Assembly (NCBI GenBank): GCA_003161575.1
Contig: PMOE01000087.1
Location: 1-60,117, forward strand
Length of the DNA: 60,117 nt
Reading direction: 5' to 3'
Source of the DNA: Acidimicrobiaceae bacterium
GTDB lineage: Bacteria; Actinomycetota; Acidimicrobiia; Acidimicrobiales; RAAP-2
Positions within the stretch are counted from its first letter, which is position 1. The number at the start of each line of letters is the position of its first letter. This document shows, one piece after another, positions 35,390 to 43,348 of this stretch. A model generated the notes under the pieces. The model saw only the letters and a list, made by a program, of their open reading frames with translations, searched no databases and was not told where the DNA came from. The position numbers were made by a program, and so were the translations under genes.

Positions 35390-36099
35390 TAGTACCGGGG
35401 GGACCAGCTGGCCGTGCGCAGCAGGCGGCTCTCCCATTGGTCCCGCACTTCCAGCGCGTCGTGCATCCAGGTGCCCGGTACCTTGTGGGCCGGGTCGGTC
35501 TCGGTGCTGAGCAGACGCAACAACGCCTCGTGATTGGCCACCTTTTGCCACAGGACCACCTCGGTCGGGTGCGCGGTGCCGAAGAGGGGTTGAAACGCCG
35601 CCTCCATCTCGAGGATGTTCCGCCCGGCCTTCTTCGAGCGAACCAACGTCTCGGTGTAGAGGGTGCCGGCGGCCTTCAGATAGGCCGGCAGGCCGCCGGC
35701 GAAGGGCCAGGCGGTGTCCTCCATGTAGATGGTGAGCTCGTGTTCGTCGCCAGTGACGGGGACCGAGGAGAGATCGATCTGCTGGAGCGGCGACCAAGGG
35801 ACCGGGACCAGCACTTTGGCGGTAGACCGATGGCGCATGGCGTCGACCTCGGTCGCCCAAGACGACAGGTCGCCGGTGCGCACCCGTTCGGCCAGGGCCC
35901 CCCAGGCGGCGGCGTCGGTCACGCCGGTCACCGTCACCACGGTGTACGCGGCGCCGCTGCCGTGTGCGAGGTGCAGGTACCACAACAGCCGGGCGTCGTC
36001 GGTTTTCCCCAACTTCTGCATCCAGCCCTCACGAAAGGCCGCCTCGAAGGCGTCCTCTTTCGCCCCGGCGACCTGATGCACCTCGTGGATGAACAACAA
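35389..36099 (-). CDS. NIPSNAP/dimeric alpha-beta barrel-like protein
   Basis: 236 aa. I place the start at TTG 36099, since GGGGAGGGGAG ends six bases upstream and similarity to small ferredoxin-like folds begins at once (LLFIHEVHQVAGAKEDAFEAA). Two similar halves are likely, with WYLHLAHGSGAAYTVVTVTG in the first and VVLWQKVANHEALLRLL in the second, as in NIPSNAP-type proteins. The function is unknown, but such proteins are common in hydrocarbon, steroid and acyl-CoA gene clusters. Middle gene of the operon ending in the acyl-CoA ligase. Confidence 0.7.
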   Translation of the reverse strand: MLFIHEVHQVAGAKEDAFEAAFREGWMQKLGKTDDARLLWYLHLAHGSGAAYTVVTVTGVTDAAAWGALAERVRTGDLSSWATEVDAMRHRSTAKVLVPVPWSPLQQIDLSSVPVTGDEHELTIYMEDTAWPFAGGLPAYLKAAGTLYTETLVRSKKAGRNILEMEAAFQPLFGTAHPTEVVLWQKVANHEALLRLLSTETDPAHKVPGTWMHDALEVRDQWESRLLRTASWSPRY

Positions 36100-36161
36100 G
36101 TGGGTCTCCCCTCCCCCGCGCCGGCCCGGCCGGGCCAGTGCCCGCGGCGCGCTCGATGAGG

Positions 36162-36893
36162 CTAGGCGCCTGCGGTGTCGTCGAACCAGTCCCACGCCCA
36201 GGGCGTGATCGACTCGAAGGGGCCGGCCAAGACCGGCGTCACCGCGTCCTCGGCCCACTGCCGGGCCAAGACCGGCTCGAGCCGGCCGGCCACGGCCAAC
36301 GGATCGTCGTCGAGCCAGCACACCGTGATCCGGTGCTCGCCGGTCAGCCACTCGCGGCTCTCGGCGTGGGCCCCGGCGCTGAAGGCCCAGGCCCCGACCA
36401 CCCCGTCCACCTCGGTCAGGGGGACAAGGCGGTCAGGGTGCTCGGGATGCCGGGGCCCCGAGCGGCCCTCGACCACCACGTAGACCCCGCGATTGGGCCG
36501 GTAGGGCACCGCCTCAGCCGAGATGCGGACCCGACCGGCGACAGCGATCGATTCTCGGTCGAAGGGTCCGGACAACCGGGACCGCCGTTGTGAGTGAAAT
36601 CGGCCGTCCACCCGCAGGCGCGCTGCGAGGTCTTTGAAGCCGGCCAATGTGGTCTCGAGCGGCTCGCCCATGAGATAGAGGGTCATGTAGTGGATGGGAT
36701 CGAGCAGCCCCTCGCTGACGGCCCGTCGGGCGCGGCAGGCCGGCGTCGACACCCAACGTTGCCCGGCGACGATGCCCGCCAGGGGGTATTGCTCGGGCAT
36801 GTGGTCGAGCTGGTGCCACTCGTTGTAGGAGCGGTGTTCGGAGGAGTCGGTGATCTCGGTGAATGAGAAGAAACCGACCGAGACCTTCCCCAT
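36162..36893 (-). CDS. EthD-like/stress-responsive barrel protein of unknown function
   Basis: 243 aa from ATG 36893; the longer frame would run through the start of the divergent oxidoreductase gene. It begins KVSVGFFSFTEITDSSEHR and contains NEWHQLDHMPEQYPLAGI, the His-containing pattern 'W...DHlPe' of EthD/dabb-type dimeric barrels. First gene of the operon with the NIPSNAP-like protein and the AMP ligase. A role in binding or rearranging an aromatic or steroid-type intermediate is only a guess. Confidence 0.65.
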   Translation of the reverse strand: MGKVSVGFFSFTEITDSSEHRSYNEWHQLDHMPEQYPLAGIVAGQRWVSTPACRARRAVSEGLLDPIHYMTLYLMGEPLETTLAGFKDLAARLRVDGRFHSQRRSRLSGPFDRESIAVAGRVRISAEAVPYRPNRGVYVVVEGRSGPRHPEHPDRLVPLTEVDGVVGAWAFSAGAHAESREWLTGEHRITVCWLDDDPLAVAGRLEPVLARQWAEDAVTPVLAGPFESITPWAWDWFDDTAGA

Positions 36894-36957
36894 CGGGCCA
36901 TCATTGCGGAAGCGGGCCGCACCGGCACGGCGAGGGATGCTTTGGAGGAAAGAGAAG

Positions 36958-37836
36958 ATGCGCCTGGGGATTGTGACGCCCTTGGTGAATCTCAACCCGC
37001 GTTTTGACCCCCCGCCTTGGGAGTTGGCCGGCGGTATCGACGACATCGTGGCCGTGGCACAAGCGGCCGAGCGACTGGGCTATGACTGGGTGGGTTGCCC
37101 CGAGCACGTGGCCATTCCGACAGCGGTGGCCGCCACCCGGGGTGGGCGCTACTAGGACCCGGTCGCCACCTTGAGCTTTGTGGCCGCCCGAACCGACACC
37201 ATCGGCCTGCTCTCCCACGTCGCCGTCCTCGGCTACCAGCACCCTTTCGCCCTGGTGAAGCGCTACGGGACTTTGGACGAAGCCAGTGGAGGACGGGTCG
37301 TCCTCGGAGTGGGGGTGGGTTCGCTCGAGGCCGAATTCGACCTCCTCGGGGCGGAGTTCGACGGCCGGGGTGCTCTCGCCGACGGTGCCATCGGAGCCAT
37401 CCGGGCCTCCTTCGGTCGTAGGGAGCCGCAGTACCAGGGAAGCCACTTCACGATCTCGGGGTGGATCGTCGAGCCTTGTGGCGTCCAGGCGCACGTCCCG
37501 ATCTGGGTGGGCGGGCGGAGCCGCTCCTTGCGGCGGGCCGTCGAGTTGGGCGACGGCTGGATACCTTTTGGGATGGGCCTCGACGAACTCGCGGTGATGC
37601 TGACCGGACCGATGGCCGACGCCGTGGCCGATCGGGGGGACGGGTTCGACGTGGTGCTCGCGCCCGAGCCGCCCCTTGACCCTCTGGCCGATCGCACCGG
37701 GGCCGAGCGGACGCTGCAGGCCTACGCGGGGATTGGCGCGACCGGCCTCGCCGTGCGGGTCGTCCACCACACTCGAGAACACTACGTCGAGCAGTTGGCC
37801 GCCCTTCGGGTCGTTGCCGACGACGTCACCGGCTGA
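36958..37836 (+). pseudogene. LLM-class F420/FMN-dependent oxidoreductase with an in-frame TAG
   Basis: A GGAGG-led ATG at 36958 opens a luciferase-like oxidoreductase frame of 293 codons. It reads MRLGIVTPLVNLNPRFDPPP, YDWVGCPEHVAIPT, then RGGRY-TAG-DPVATLSFVAA, then FALVKRYGTLDEASGGRVVL, IWVGGRSRSLRRAVELGDGW. The TAG at 37153-37155 (codon 66) replaces what is normally a Tyr in 'GRYYDP'. One base change restores the frame and both sides are otherwise intact. So this is a very young pseudogene, a sequence error, or a readthrough case. Translation could restart at GTG 37171, but that would lack the first barrel strands. Confidence 0.85.
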
Positions 37837-38035
37837 GGCCGCCGACCCGGCTGCCGGGTCGATTCACAGCGCCCCCTCATCGGGTCCGCGGGTGACTCCT
37901 AGGTGCGCTTGGTCTGATGGAGAAAGACAAGAGCGAGACCCGACCCAGGAGGTAGCCATTTCGAGCATGGACCGAAGACTGCGAGAGCGGCCGGATCCCC
38001 TCCCGGCCGAGAGGTTCGCCAACCTCAGGTCACCG

Positions 38036-38057
38036 GGGGCCCGCTGCGGCGGGCCCC
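38036..38057. terminator. strong GC hairpin, possible terminator
   Basis: GGGGCCCGC-TGCG-GCGGGCCCC is a perfect 9-bp stem with a 4-nt loop between the oxidoreductase pseudogene and the two-component operon. No T-run follows, so it may end transcription only weakly or act as a leader structure. Confidence 0.4.
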
Positions 38058-38075
38058 GGTGGTCGCGTCGAGATT

Positions 38076-38111
38076 CACAGCGGGCTCACAGCGGGCACTC
38101 AGACAGCGGGC
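38076..38111 (+). promoter_or_regulatory. CACAG direct repeats, likely response-regulator site
   Basis: CACAGCGGGC occurs at 38076 and again at 38087, exactly 11 bp apart, and ACAGCGGGC a third time at 38103. Eleven-bp spacing is the usual geometry of OmpR/PhoB-type binding sites. The site ends about 40 bp before the response-regulator ATG, so autoregulation is likely. A second CACAG-N6-CACAG lies before the gene downstream of the kinase (40440-40457). Confidence 0.6.
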
Positions 38112-38148
38112 AGTGCCAGGTGGAACCCTATGGGTGGAGGTAGCGACC

Positions 38149-38856
38149 ATGACCGATCTGAACATGCACCGAATCCTGGTAGTCGACGATGAACCATCGA
38201 TTACCGACGCCGTCTCGACGTCGCTGCGCTACGAGGGATTTGACGTCGAAGTGGCCGACACCGGGCGCGCCGCCCTGGCGTCGGCCCAAGAGCGCCCTCC
38301 CGACCTGATCGTCCTCGATGTGATGCTGCCCGACCTCGACGGGCTTGAAGTGACCCGTCGGCTGCGGGCCGACGGCATCTTTGTACCGGTCCTCTTTCTC
38401 ACCGCACGCGACGCGCTCGAAGACAAGCTGGCCGGTCTCACCGTTGGCGGTGACGACTACGTCACCAAGCCGTTCGCGCTGGCCGAGATCATCGCCCGGG
38501 TCCGGGTGATCCTGCGCCGAGCGCATCCCGACAGCGAGGACGACGGGATCCTGCGTTTTGCCGACCTCGAGATGGACGAGGGCGCACACGAGGTCCGCCG
38601 GGCCGACCAATCGATCACTTTGACGGCGACCGAGTTCAGCCTGCTCCGGTTCTTCATGATGAATCCCCGACAGGTGCTCTCCAAGGCCCAGATTCTCGAC
38701 CACGTCTGGCACTACGACTTCGGTGGCGACTCCAACGTGGTCGAGACCTATGTGAGCTATCTGCGAAAGAAGCTCGAGCGTCACGGGCCGCCATTGATCC
38801 ATACCACCCGACTGGTTGGCTACGCACTCCGGAACCCCGAGACCGGGCAGCACTAG
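38149..38856 (+). CDS. MprA-like OmpR-family response regulator
   Basis: 235 aa from ATG 38149 (GGAGG upstream). Receiver domain with VVDDEP, phospho-acceptor Asp57 in LIVLDVMLPDLDG and DDYVTKPFALAEII, followed by a winged helix (LTATEFSLLRFFMMNPRQVL, ending TTRLVGYALR). It is followed with no gap by its kinase gene. The CACAG repeats upstream fit self-regulation. By family it is close to MprA/TcrA-type envelope-stress regulators; the signal is not known. Confidence 0.9.
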   Translation: MTDLNMHRILVVDDEPSITDAVSTSLRYEGFDVEVADTGRAALASAQERPPDLIVLDVMLPDLDGLEVTRRLRADGIFVPVLFLTARDALEDKLAGLTVGGDDYVTKPFALAEIIARVRVILRRAHPDSEDDGILRFADLEMDEGAHEVRRADQSITLTATEFSLLRFFMMNPRQVLSKAQILDHVWHYDFGGDSNVVETYVSYLRKKLERHGPPLIHTTRLVGYALRNPETGQH

Positions 38857-40368
38857 GTGTCACTGCGCACGCGCCTCGTGCTTGCCGTCGGCTTGGTCGC
38901 CCTGCTCGCTCTCGCGGCGGCCGACATCGCCACCTACAAAGCCTTGCAGTCGTTCCTCTCCAACCGGATCGACCAAACTCTCACGGCCACCGCCTGCGGC
39001 CCCCCTCGTCCCGGCCCGCACGACGGAGGGGGTGCATCCGTCGCCGCGGACTCCACTCGCTGCGGGTTCGACTTCGGGGGCCCATTGCCGCCGAGCAATA
39101 AGTTCGCCGACGTTTTTGCCGAACAACGCCAAGCGGACGGTACGGGCGCCTCTGTGCCGGCCTATGTCGAGGGAAAGTTCTATTCGCCGGCGATCTCCGC
39201 CGGCGTGCTCGGGACCAACACGAAGAGCACCGTTGCCACATCGACCTTCCTCACGACCCCGTCGACTCCGGCGGGCGGACCCGAGTTCCGCGTACTGGTG
39301 GTCACCTACCCGAGCGGCGACCAGCTCATCCTCGGTCAACCGCTCGACGCCACGGAGGCCACGCTGCACGACCTGTTGCTGATCGAGCTGGCCGTGACCG
39401 GGGCGGCGCTGATCGCCGCGGTGCTGATCGGGGTCTGGTTGGTCCGGGTCGGGCTCCGGCCACTCCGGCAGGTCGAGGCCACCGCTGAGGCCATCGCCAA
39501 CGGCGAACTCGAACGGCGGGTGCCGGGCGAGGAGAAGCGTACCGAAGTAGGACGCCTGGCTCGCGTGCTCAACGTGATGCTGGCGAGGATCCAGCGCGCC
39601 TTCCAGGAGCGCGATGCTACCGAGGCCCAGCTCCGGTCTTCTGAGGAGCGGCTGCGCCGATTCATCTCCGACGCCTCCCATGAGCTTCGCACGCCGCTCG
39701 CCGCCGTCTCGGCATATGCCGAGTTGTACTCCCAGGGGGCCTCCGAGCATCCCGAGGATCTGGCCCGGGTGATGCAGGGGATCCAGGGCGAGAGCGCCCG
39801 GATGAAGGGTTTGGTCGAAGACCTCCTCCTCTTGGCCCGACTCGACGAGGGCCGGCCGCTTCACTGCGAGCCCGTCGAGCTGGTCGCATTGAGCGCGGAC
39901 GCAATCCACGCGGCCATGGTGGTTGGGCCTGAGTGGCCCGTCGCTTTGGAAGCAGATCACCCCGTCGAGGTTTCCGCGGATCCCGAGCGGCTGCGCCAGG
40001 TGCTCGACAACCTGCTGGCGAACGTTCGGGCCCACACGCCCCGGGGCACAACGACCGTCGTCCGGATCATCGGCAACAGCGATCACGCCACTCTCGAGGT
40101 GCTGGACAACGGGCCGGGACTGTCCGTGGAGGAATCGGCCCACCTCTTTGAGCGTTTTTACCGGGCCGACCCCTCACGGTCTCGCAACAGCGGTGGCGCC
40201 GGACTCGGCCTGTCGATCGTCGAGGCGATCGTGGCGGCACACGGCGGAACGGTGTCGGTCAGCGCCGGGACGCCCAGAGGTGCGGTCTTTACCGTCGTGC
40301 TGCCGTCGTTGGCCGAGGAGCGTTACGACACGTCGGAGGACCCGAGCGGATCGCCAGCGCCGTTGTAA
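38857..40368 (+). CDS. two-component sensor histidine kinase
   Basis: 503 aa with GTG immediately after the regulator stop. Two membrane helices (about 7-26 and 172-197) enclose an extracytoplasmic sensor region of about 145 residues that has a few cysteines (Cys47, Cys69). Then HAMP (about 197-250), His275 in FISDASHELRTPLAAVSAY, N-box LRQVLDNLLANVRAHTPRG, G1 VLDNGPGLS, F-box LFERFYRADPSRSR and G2 GGAGLGLSIVEA. A complete, ordinary kinase paired with the MprA-like regulator. Confidence 0.92.
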   Translation: MSLRTRLVLAVGLVALLALAAADIATYKALQSFLSNRIDQTLTATACGPPRPGPHDGGGASVAADSTRCGFDFGGPLPPSNKFADVFAEQRQADGTGASVPAYVEGKFYSPAISAGVLGTNTKSTVATSTFLTTPSTPAGGPEFRVLVVTYPSGDQLILGQPLDATEATLHDLLLIELAVTGAALIAAVLIGVWLVRVGLRPLRQVEATAEAIANGELERRVPGEEKRTEVGRLARVLNVMLARIQRAFQERDATEAQLRSSEERLRRFISDASHELRTPLAAVSAYAELYSQGASEHPEDLARVMQGIQGESARMKGLVEDLLLLARLDEGRPLHCEPVELVALSADAIHAAMVVGPEWPVALEADHPVEVSADPERLRQVLDNLLANVRAHTPRGTTTVVRIIGNSDHATLEVLDNGPGLSVEESAHLFERFYRADPSRSRNSGGAGLGLSIVEAIVAAHGGTVSVSAGTPRGAVFTVVLPSLAEERYDTSEDPSGSPAPL

Positions 40369-40439
40369 CCAACCCGCCGCCCGCGGCAATCCTGTGGTGG
40401 GCGACGCCGTCGGCCGCCGGCGGGGTCGACACACCGTGT

Positions 40440-40457
40440 CACAGGAGCCGCACAGGA
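40440..40457 (+). promoter_or_regulatory. second CACAG-N6-CACAG direct repeat
   Basis: CACAGGA at 40440 and 40451 are 11 bp apart, the same half-site and spacing as upstream of the response-regulator gene. It ends about 43 bp before the ATG of the exported small protein, which makes that gene a probable target of the adjacent two-component system. Confidence 0.5.
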
Positions 40458-40499
40458 TGCCCCAGTGGGCTCCCACTCGGCGCTTCCAAAGTGAGGTCC

Positions 40500-40908
40500 A
40501 TGAACGACAACCACGACAAACGCTCGTCAGCGCGAGCGGCGATCACCCGCCGGGACCGGGCCCGTTCCCGGGTCCGCCGGCTCACTGCGGCGGCGGGAAT
40601 ATCGGCCCTGGCCGTGCTGGCCTCGTCGGCTACCCCCTCGGCTGGTGTCCCGACCGCCGGGGTGACGACCACCATTTCGGTCGTCGTCACCGACCGGGCG
40701 GCGCTAGGTGAGGTCTCTGAGCTGGTGCGCACTCAAGTTGCGGCGCTCGAGCGGCGGGGCGGGCGGCGGGACGAACTCGGCGGCCTCGGGGATCACCACA
40801 TGGGTTGAGAACCACTACCCGGCCAGCACCGTGGGTGGTGTCACCGTCTACGACCTGGCCGGAATCACCAACTCGTCGGTAAGTACCGGGACCGTCGCAG
40901 CCACATGA
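40500..40908 (+). pseudogene. small exported protein gene, apparently frameshifted
   Basis: ATG 40500 (GTGAGG upstream) gives an Arg-rich start and a signal-like helix (LTAAAGISALAVLASSATPS), then TTISVVVTDRAAL. That frame continues into poor sequence (LERRGGRRDELGGLG) and stops at 40808. Another frame overlapping it from about 40720 reads SSGGAGGGTNSAASGITTW, then VENHYPASTVGGVTVYDLAG, and stops at 40908. This looks like the expected Ser/Gly linker and C-terminal part of one exported protein, so a one-base indel between about 40690 and 40760 is likely. No family name can be given. Confidence 0.55.
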
Positions 40909-41052
40909 CCTGACCCCGCATCCTCCGGCCGTCCCGTCTTTCTGCCGAGGTGATGGCGGTCCGTCAGGACCTGTCACACAGAGCAACCGGACCTCCACCG
41001 TCCTCCGCATGTGGGCGGCGGAGCTCGGCGTCGGAGTGGGTAATCGGCTCTG

Positions 41053-41607
41053 CTACTGCACTGACTTCAGGTCGACCACGAAGACGAGCGTCTCATTTGG
41101 CGCGACCGCAGGAGGTTGGCCGCTCGCGCCGTACCCGAGGGGCGGCGGGATGACGATCTCGCGTCGGCCGCCCACTTTCATGCCGACGATTCCCTTGGAG
41201 AACCCGGGCACAACGCCGTTGAGCGGAAATGTCGCGGGCTGGCCCCGCTGCCAACTGGAGTCGAAAGTCTTCCCGTCGGCATAGTTCGCCCCCACGTACT
41301 GGACGACGACGGTATCCGTCGCCGTCGCCGTCGTGCCGGTACCGACGAGCAGGTCTTTGGTCGCGAGTTGGGTCGGCGGCGGCGGTGTGCCGGCACTGAT
41401 CACGGGTTCGACGCTCAAGTTGGTGGCGTTGGTGACCGCGGGTACTGACGCACTCGAGGTGCCCGAGGATCCTCCCGACGGAGTCGATGTCGTCGATGTC
41501 GTCGATGAGGTGGCGGTCGTCGTCGGTGAGCTGTTCCCACAGGCCGCCAGCAAGAAGACCGACAGCAGGGCCGAACCGAGAAGGAGTCGTCGCACGGCTT
41601 GGCACAT
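41053..41607 (-). CDS. FKBP-type peptidyl-prolyl isomerase lipoprotein
   Basis: 184 aa. Lipoprotein signal with lipobox LLAAC (Cys23), a Thr/Ser-rich tether (about 24-65), then a full FKBP domain: VVVQYVGANYADGKTFDSSW, VVPGFSKGIVGMKVGGRREI, PPPLGYGASG and ETLVFVVDLKSV. It would help fold exported proteins at the membrane surface by cis-trans isomerisation of proline bonds. Shares its strand with the DinB remnant upstream. Confidence 0.92.
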   Translation of the reverse strand: MCQAVRRLLLGSALLSVFLLAACGNSSPTTTATSSTTSTTSTPSGGSSGTSSASVPAVTNATNLSVEPVISAGTPPPPTQLATKDLLVGTGTTATATDTVVVQYVGANYADGKTFDSSWQRGQPATFPLNGVVPGFSKGIVGMKVGGRREIVIPPPLGYGASGQPPAVAPNETLVFVVDLKSVQ

Positions 41608-41661
41608 TACAACGGGTCGGCGGGTCCCGAGACGCGGCCGGGGTCCCGAGATGCTGAATCA

Positions 41662-42232
41662 TCAACTCGGAGTGGTCGAGGGGTGCCAGGGCGTGAGCCA
41701 CGGAGTGGTCGGCCATCCCTCGGCTGCGGGGGAAGGCGGTTGCGCCGTCCAGGCACTCTCGAACGATGTCGGCGTGCCCGGCATGACGGGCGGTCTCTTC
41801 AATCAGGTGGAGGAGAACCCATCGCACCGACCAGGCCTCGACGTCTTGTGGGAACCAGGGCACTCCCCGGGGCACCGGCACGGGCTGGCCGAGGTCGGCG
41901 ATCGCCGCGATCACTGCCGCGGTCTCTTCTGCCACGTCGTGGTAGAAGCCCAGCACGTCGGCCAGCGTCTCGTCGGGCTCTAAGCGGAAGGTGGATTCGT
42001 AGTCCTCGCCGGAATCGCGAACGCGCTGCAAGGTCGTGTCGATCCAGCCCTGCTCGACGCTGGCGACGTGCTTGATCAGGCCGCCGACGCTGAGCGGGCT
42101 GGCCGACGGCGTCGCCCGCACTTGGTCGTCGGACAATCCGTAGGCCGTAAGGCGCAGGACTTCACGTTGATGGTCCAGATAGGAAAGCAAGCCGTCGCGC
42201 TCGTCGGTGATTGGGCGCACGTTTCCAGGCAT
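41662..42232 (-). pseudogene. DinB-family protein gene, frameshifted in a C5 run
   Basis: From ATG 42232 about 165 codons read as a DinB-like four-helix protein (LRLTAYGLSDDQVRATPSAS, GGLIKHVASVEQGW, RWVLLHLIEETARHAGHADI, with three metal-type His). After DGATAFP the frame changes to nonsense and runs through the FKBP gene. Dropping one base from the C run (GGGGG at 41728-41732 on the plus strand) restores the family ending AAEGWPTTPWLTPWHP and a stop at 41664-41662. The likely cause is one extra C, either real or a sequencing error. Confidence 0.8.
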
Positions 42233-42355
42233 TTGTCCGCCTCTCTTTCAGGGCCGCGCCCAGGGATGGGAGATCGACGCGGCAGGTCTGCGAAGCCAGT
42301 GTGCCCCTTTGAACCGGTCATCTTGTGGCCTGTTTACCTGGAAAGATGGGGCCTT

Positions 42356-43348
42356 GTGCGAGCGGACCGACTGGTGGCAGTTCTTTTGCTCCTGCAGAGG
42401 CGCGGGCAGGTCACCGCGGCGGAAGTAGCCGCTGAGCTGGAGGTATCGGAACGGACAGCCCGTCGCGACCTCGACGCCCTCGGGATGGCCGGGCTGCCCA
42501 TCTATTCGCGCCAGGGGCGCAACGGCGGGTGGCAACTGGCCGGAGGTGGACGGACCGATCTGAGCGGCCTGACCGCCGCCGAGGCGAGGGCGTTGTTTCT
42601 GGTCGCCGGACCGTCTTCGTCGGCCACCCCCGAGGTCCGGACCGCTCTTCGCAAGCTTGTCCGTGCGCTGCCCGAACCGTTCCGCACCGACGCCGAGGCG
42701 GCCTCCGCGGCCGTGGTGGTCGATCCCACCGGTTGGGACACAACGACCGCTGCAGCGCCGACGCCGTTGAACCTCGAGGCGGTACAAGACGCGGTCATTG
42801 CCGGCGAGCAGCTCGTCCTTGGCTACGTGGCGCGCGACCGGGCAGCCACGTCGCGGGTGGTCCACCCGTTGGGCCTGGCCGCCAAGGGGTCAGTCTGGTA
42901 CCTCGTTGCAGATACCGAGGCCGGGTTGCGCACCTTTCGGGTTGACCGCATCAGGTCAGTCGCGCGCACCGGAGACACCGTCGTCCGACCCGAGGGCTTC
43001 GACCTCGCCGACGCGTGGCGCCTCATCACCGAAGCGGTCGACGAGCGGCGGACGCCCACGACAGCGAGCGCTCTCGTCGCGCCTGACGCCGTTGCCCTGT
43101 GCCGGTGGGTGTTTGCCAACCGGGTGCGCATTGGGCCACCCGCACCCGACGGTCGCGTTGAGATGGAGTTTCGGGGCCAGAGCACTCGCTCACTGGCCGG
43201 CGAGCTCGCCGGCTTCGGGGCCGTCATCGAGATCCAAGATCCCCCAGAGGTCCGTGACCAACTTGGCCGCATCGGGCGAGAACTCTCGGCGCTCTATCCG
43301 CCGCTGACAACCGAGAGGTCAGCTGAGCCTCACCCTTCCCAATCATGA
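42356..43348 (+). CDS. HTH/WYL-domain transcriptional regulator
   Basis: 330 aa from GTG 42356. N-terminal DeoR-type helix-turn-helix (VTAAEVAAELEVSERTARRD LDAL region), a middle region, and a WYL domain with GSVWYLVADTEAGLRTFRVDR that probably senses a ligand, plus the C-terminal WCX extension. Divergent from the DinB gene with 123 bp between starts. WYL regulators often control neighbouring genes, but no specific site is seen. Its end overlaps the convergent cfa gene by 19 bp. Confidence 0.9.
   Translation: MRADRLVAVLLLLQRRGQVTAAEVAAELEVSERTARRDLDALGMAGLPIYSRQGRNGGWQLAGGGRTDLSGLTAAEARALFLVAGPSSSATPEVRTALRKLVRALPEPFRTDAEAASAAVVVDPTGWDTTTAAAPTPLNLEAVQDAVIAGEQLVLGYVARDRAATSRVVHPLGLAAKGSVWYLVADTEAGLRTFRVDRIRSVARTGDTVVRPEGFDLADAWRLITEAVDERRTPTTASALVAPDAVALCRWVFANRVRIGPPAPDGRVEMEFRGQSTRSLAGELAGFGAVIEIQDPPEVRDQLGRIGRELSALYPPLTTERSAEPHPSQS

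Larger units (their letters stand above)
37837..38148. other. gene-free stretch with hairpin and direct repeats before the MprA-like operon
   Basis: 312 bases. It holds a strong GC hairpin (38036-38057) and the CACAG direct repeats (38076-38111) described separately. No gene seen. Confidence 0.6.

Noticed and set aside
35390-35983. N-terminal extension of the acyl-CoA ligase frame
   Set aside because: It lies inside the NIPSNAP-like gene and is rich in Arg/Gly as expected for a shadow frame; the ligase family starts at GTG 35389.
41093-41661. Extension of the DinB frame through the FKBP gene
   Set aside because: The extension is the antiphase reading of the FKBP gene; a one-base correction gives the normal DinB ending and stop before it.
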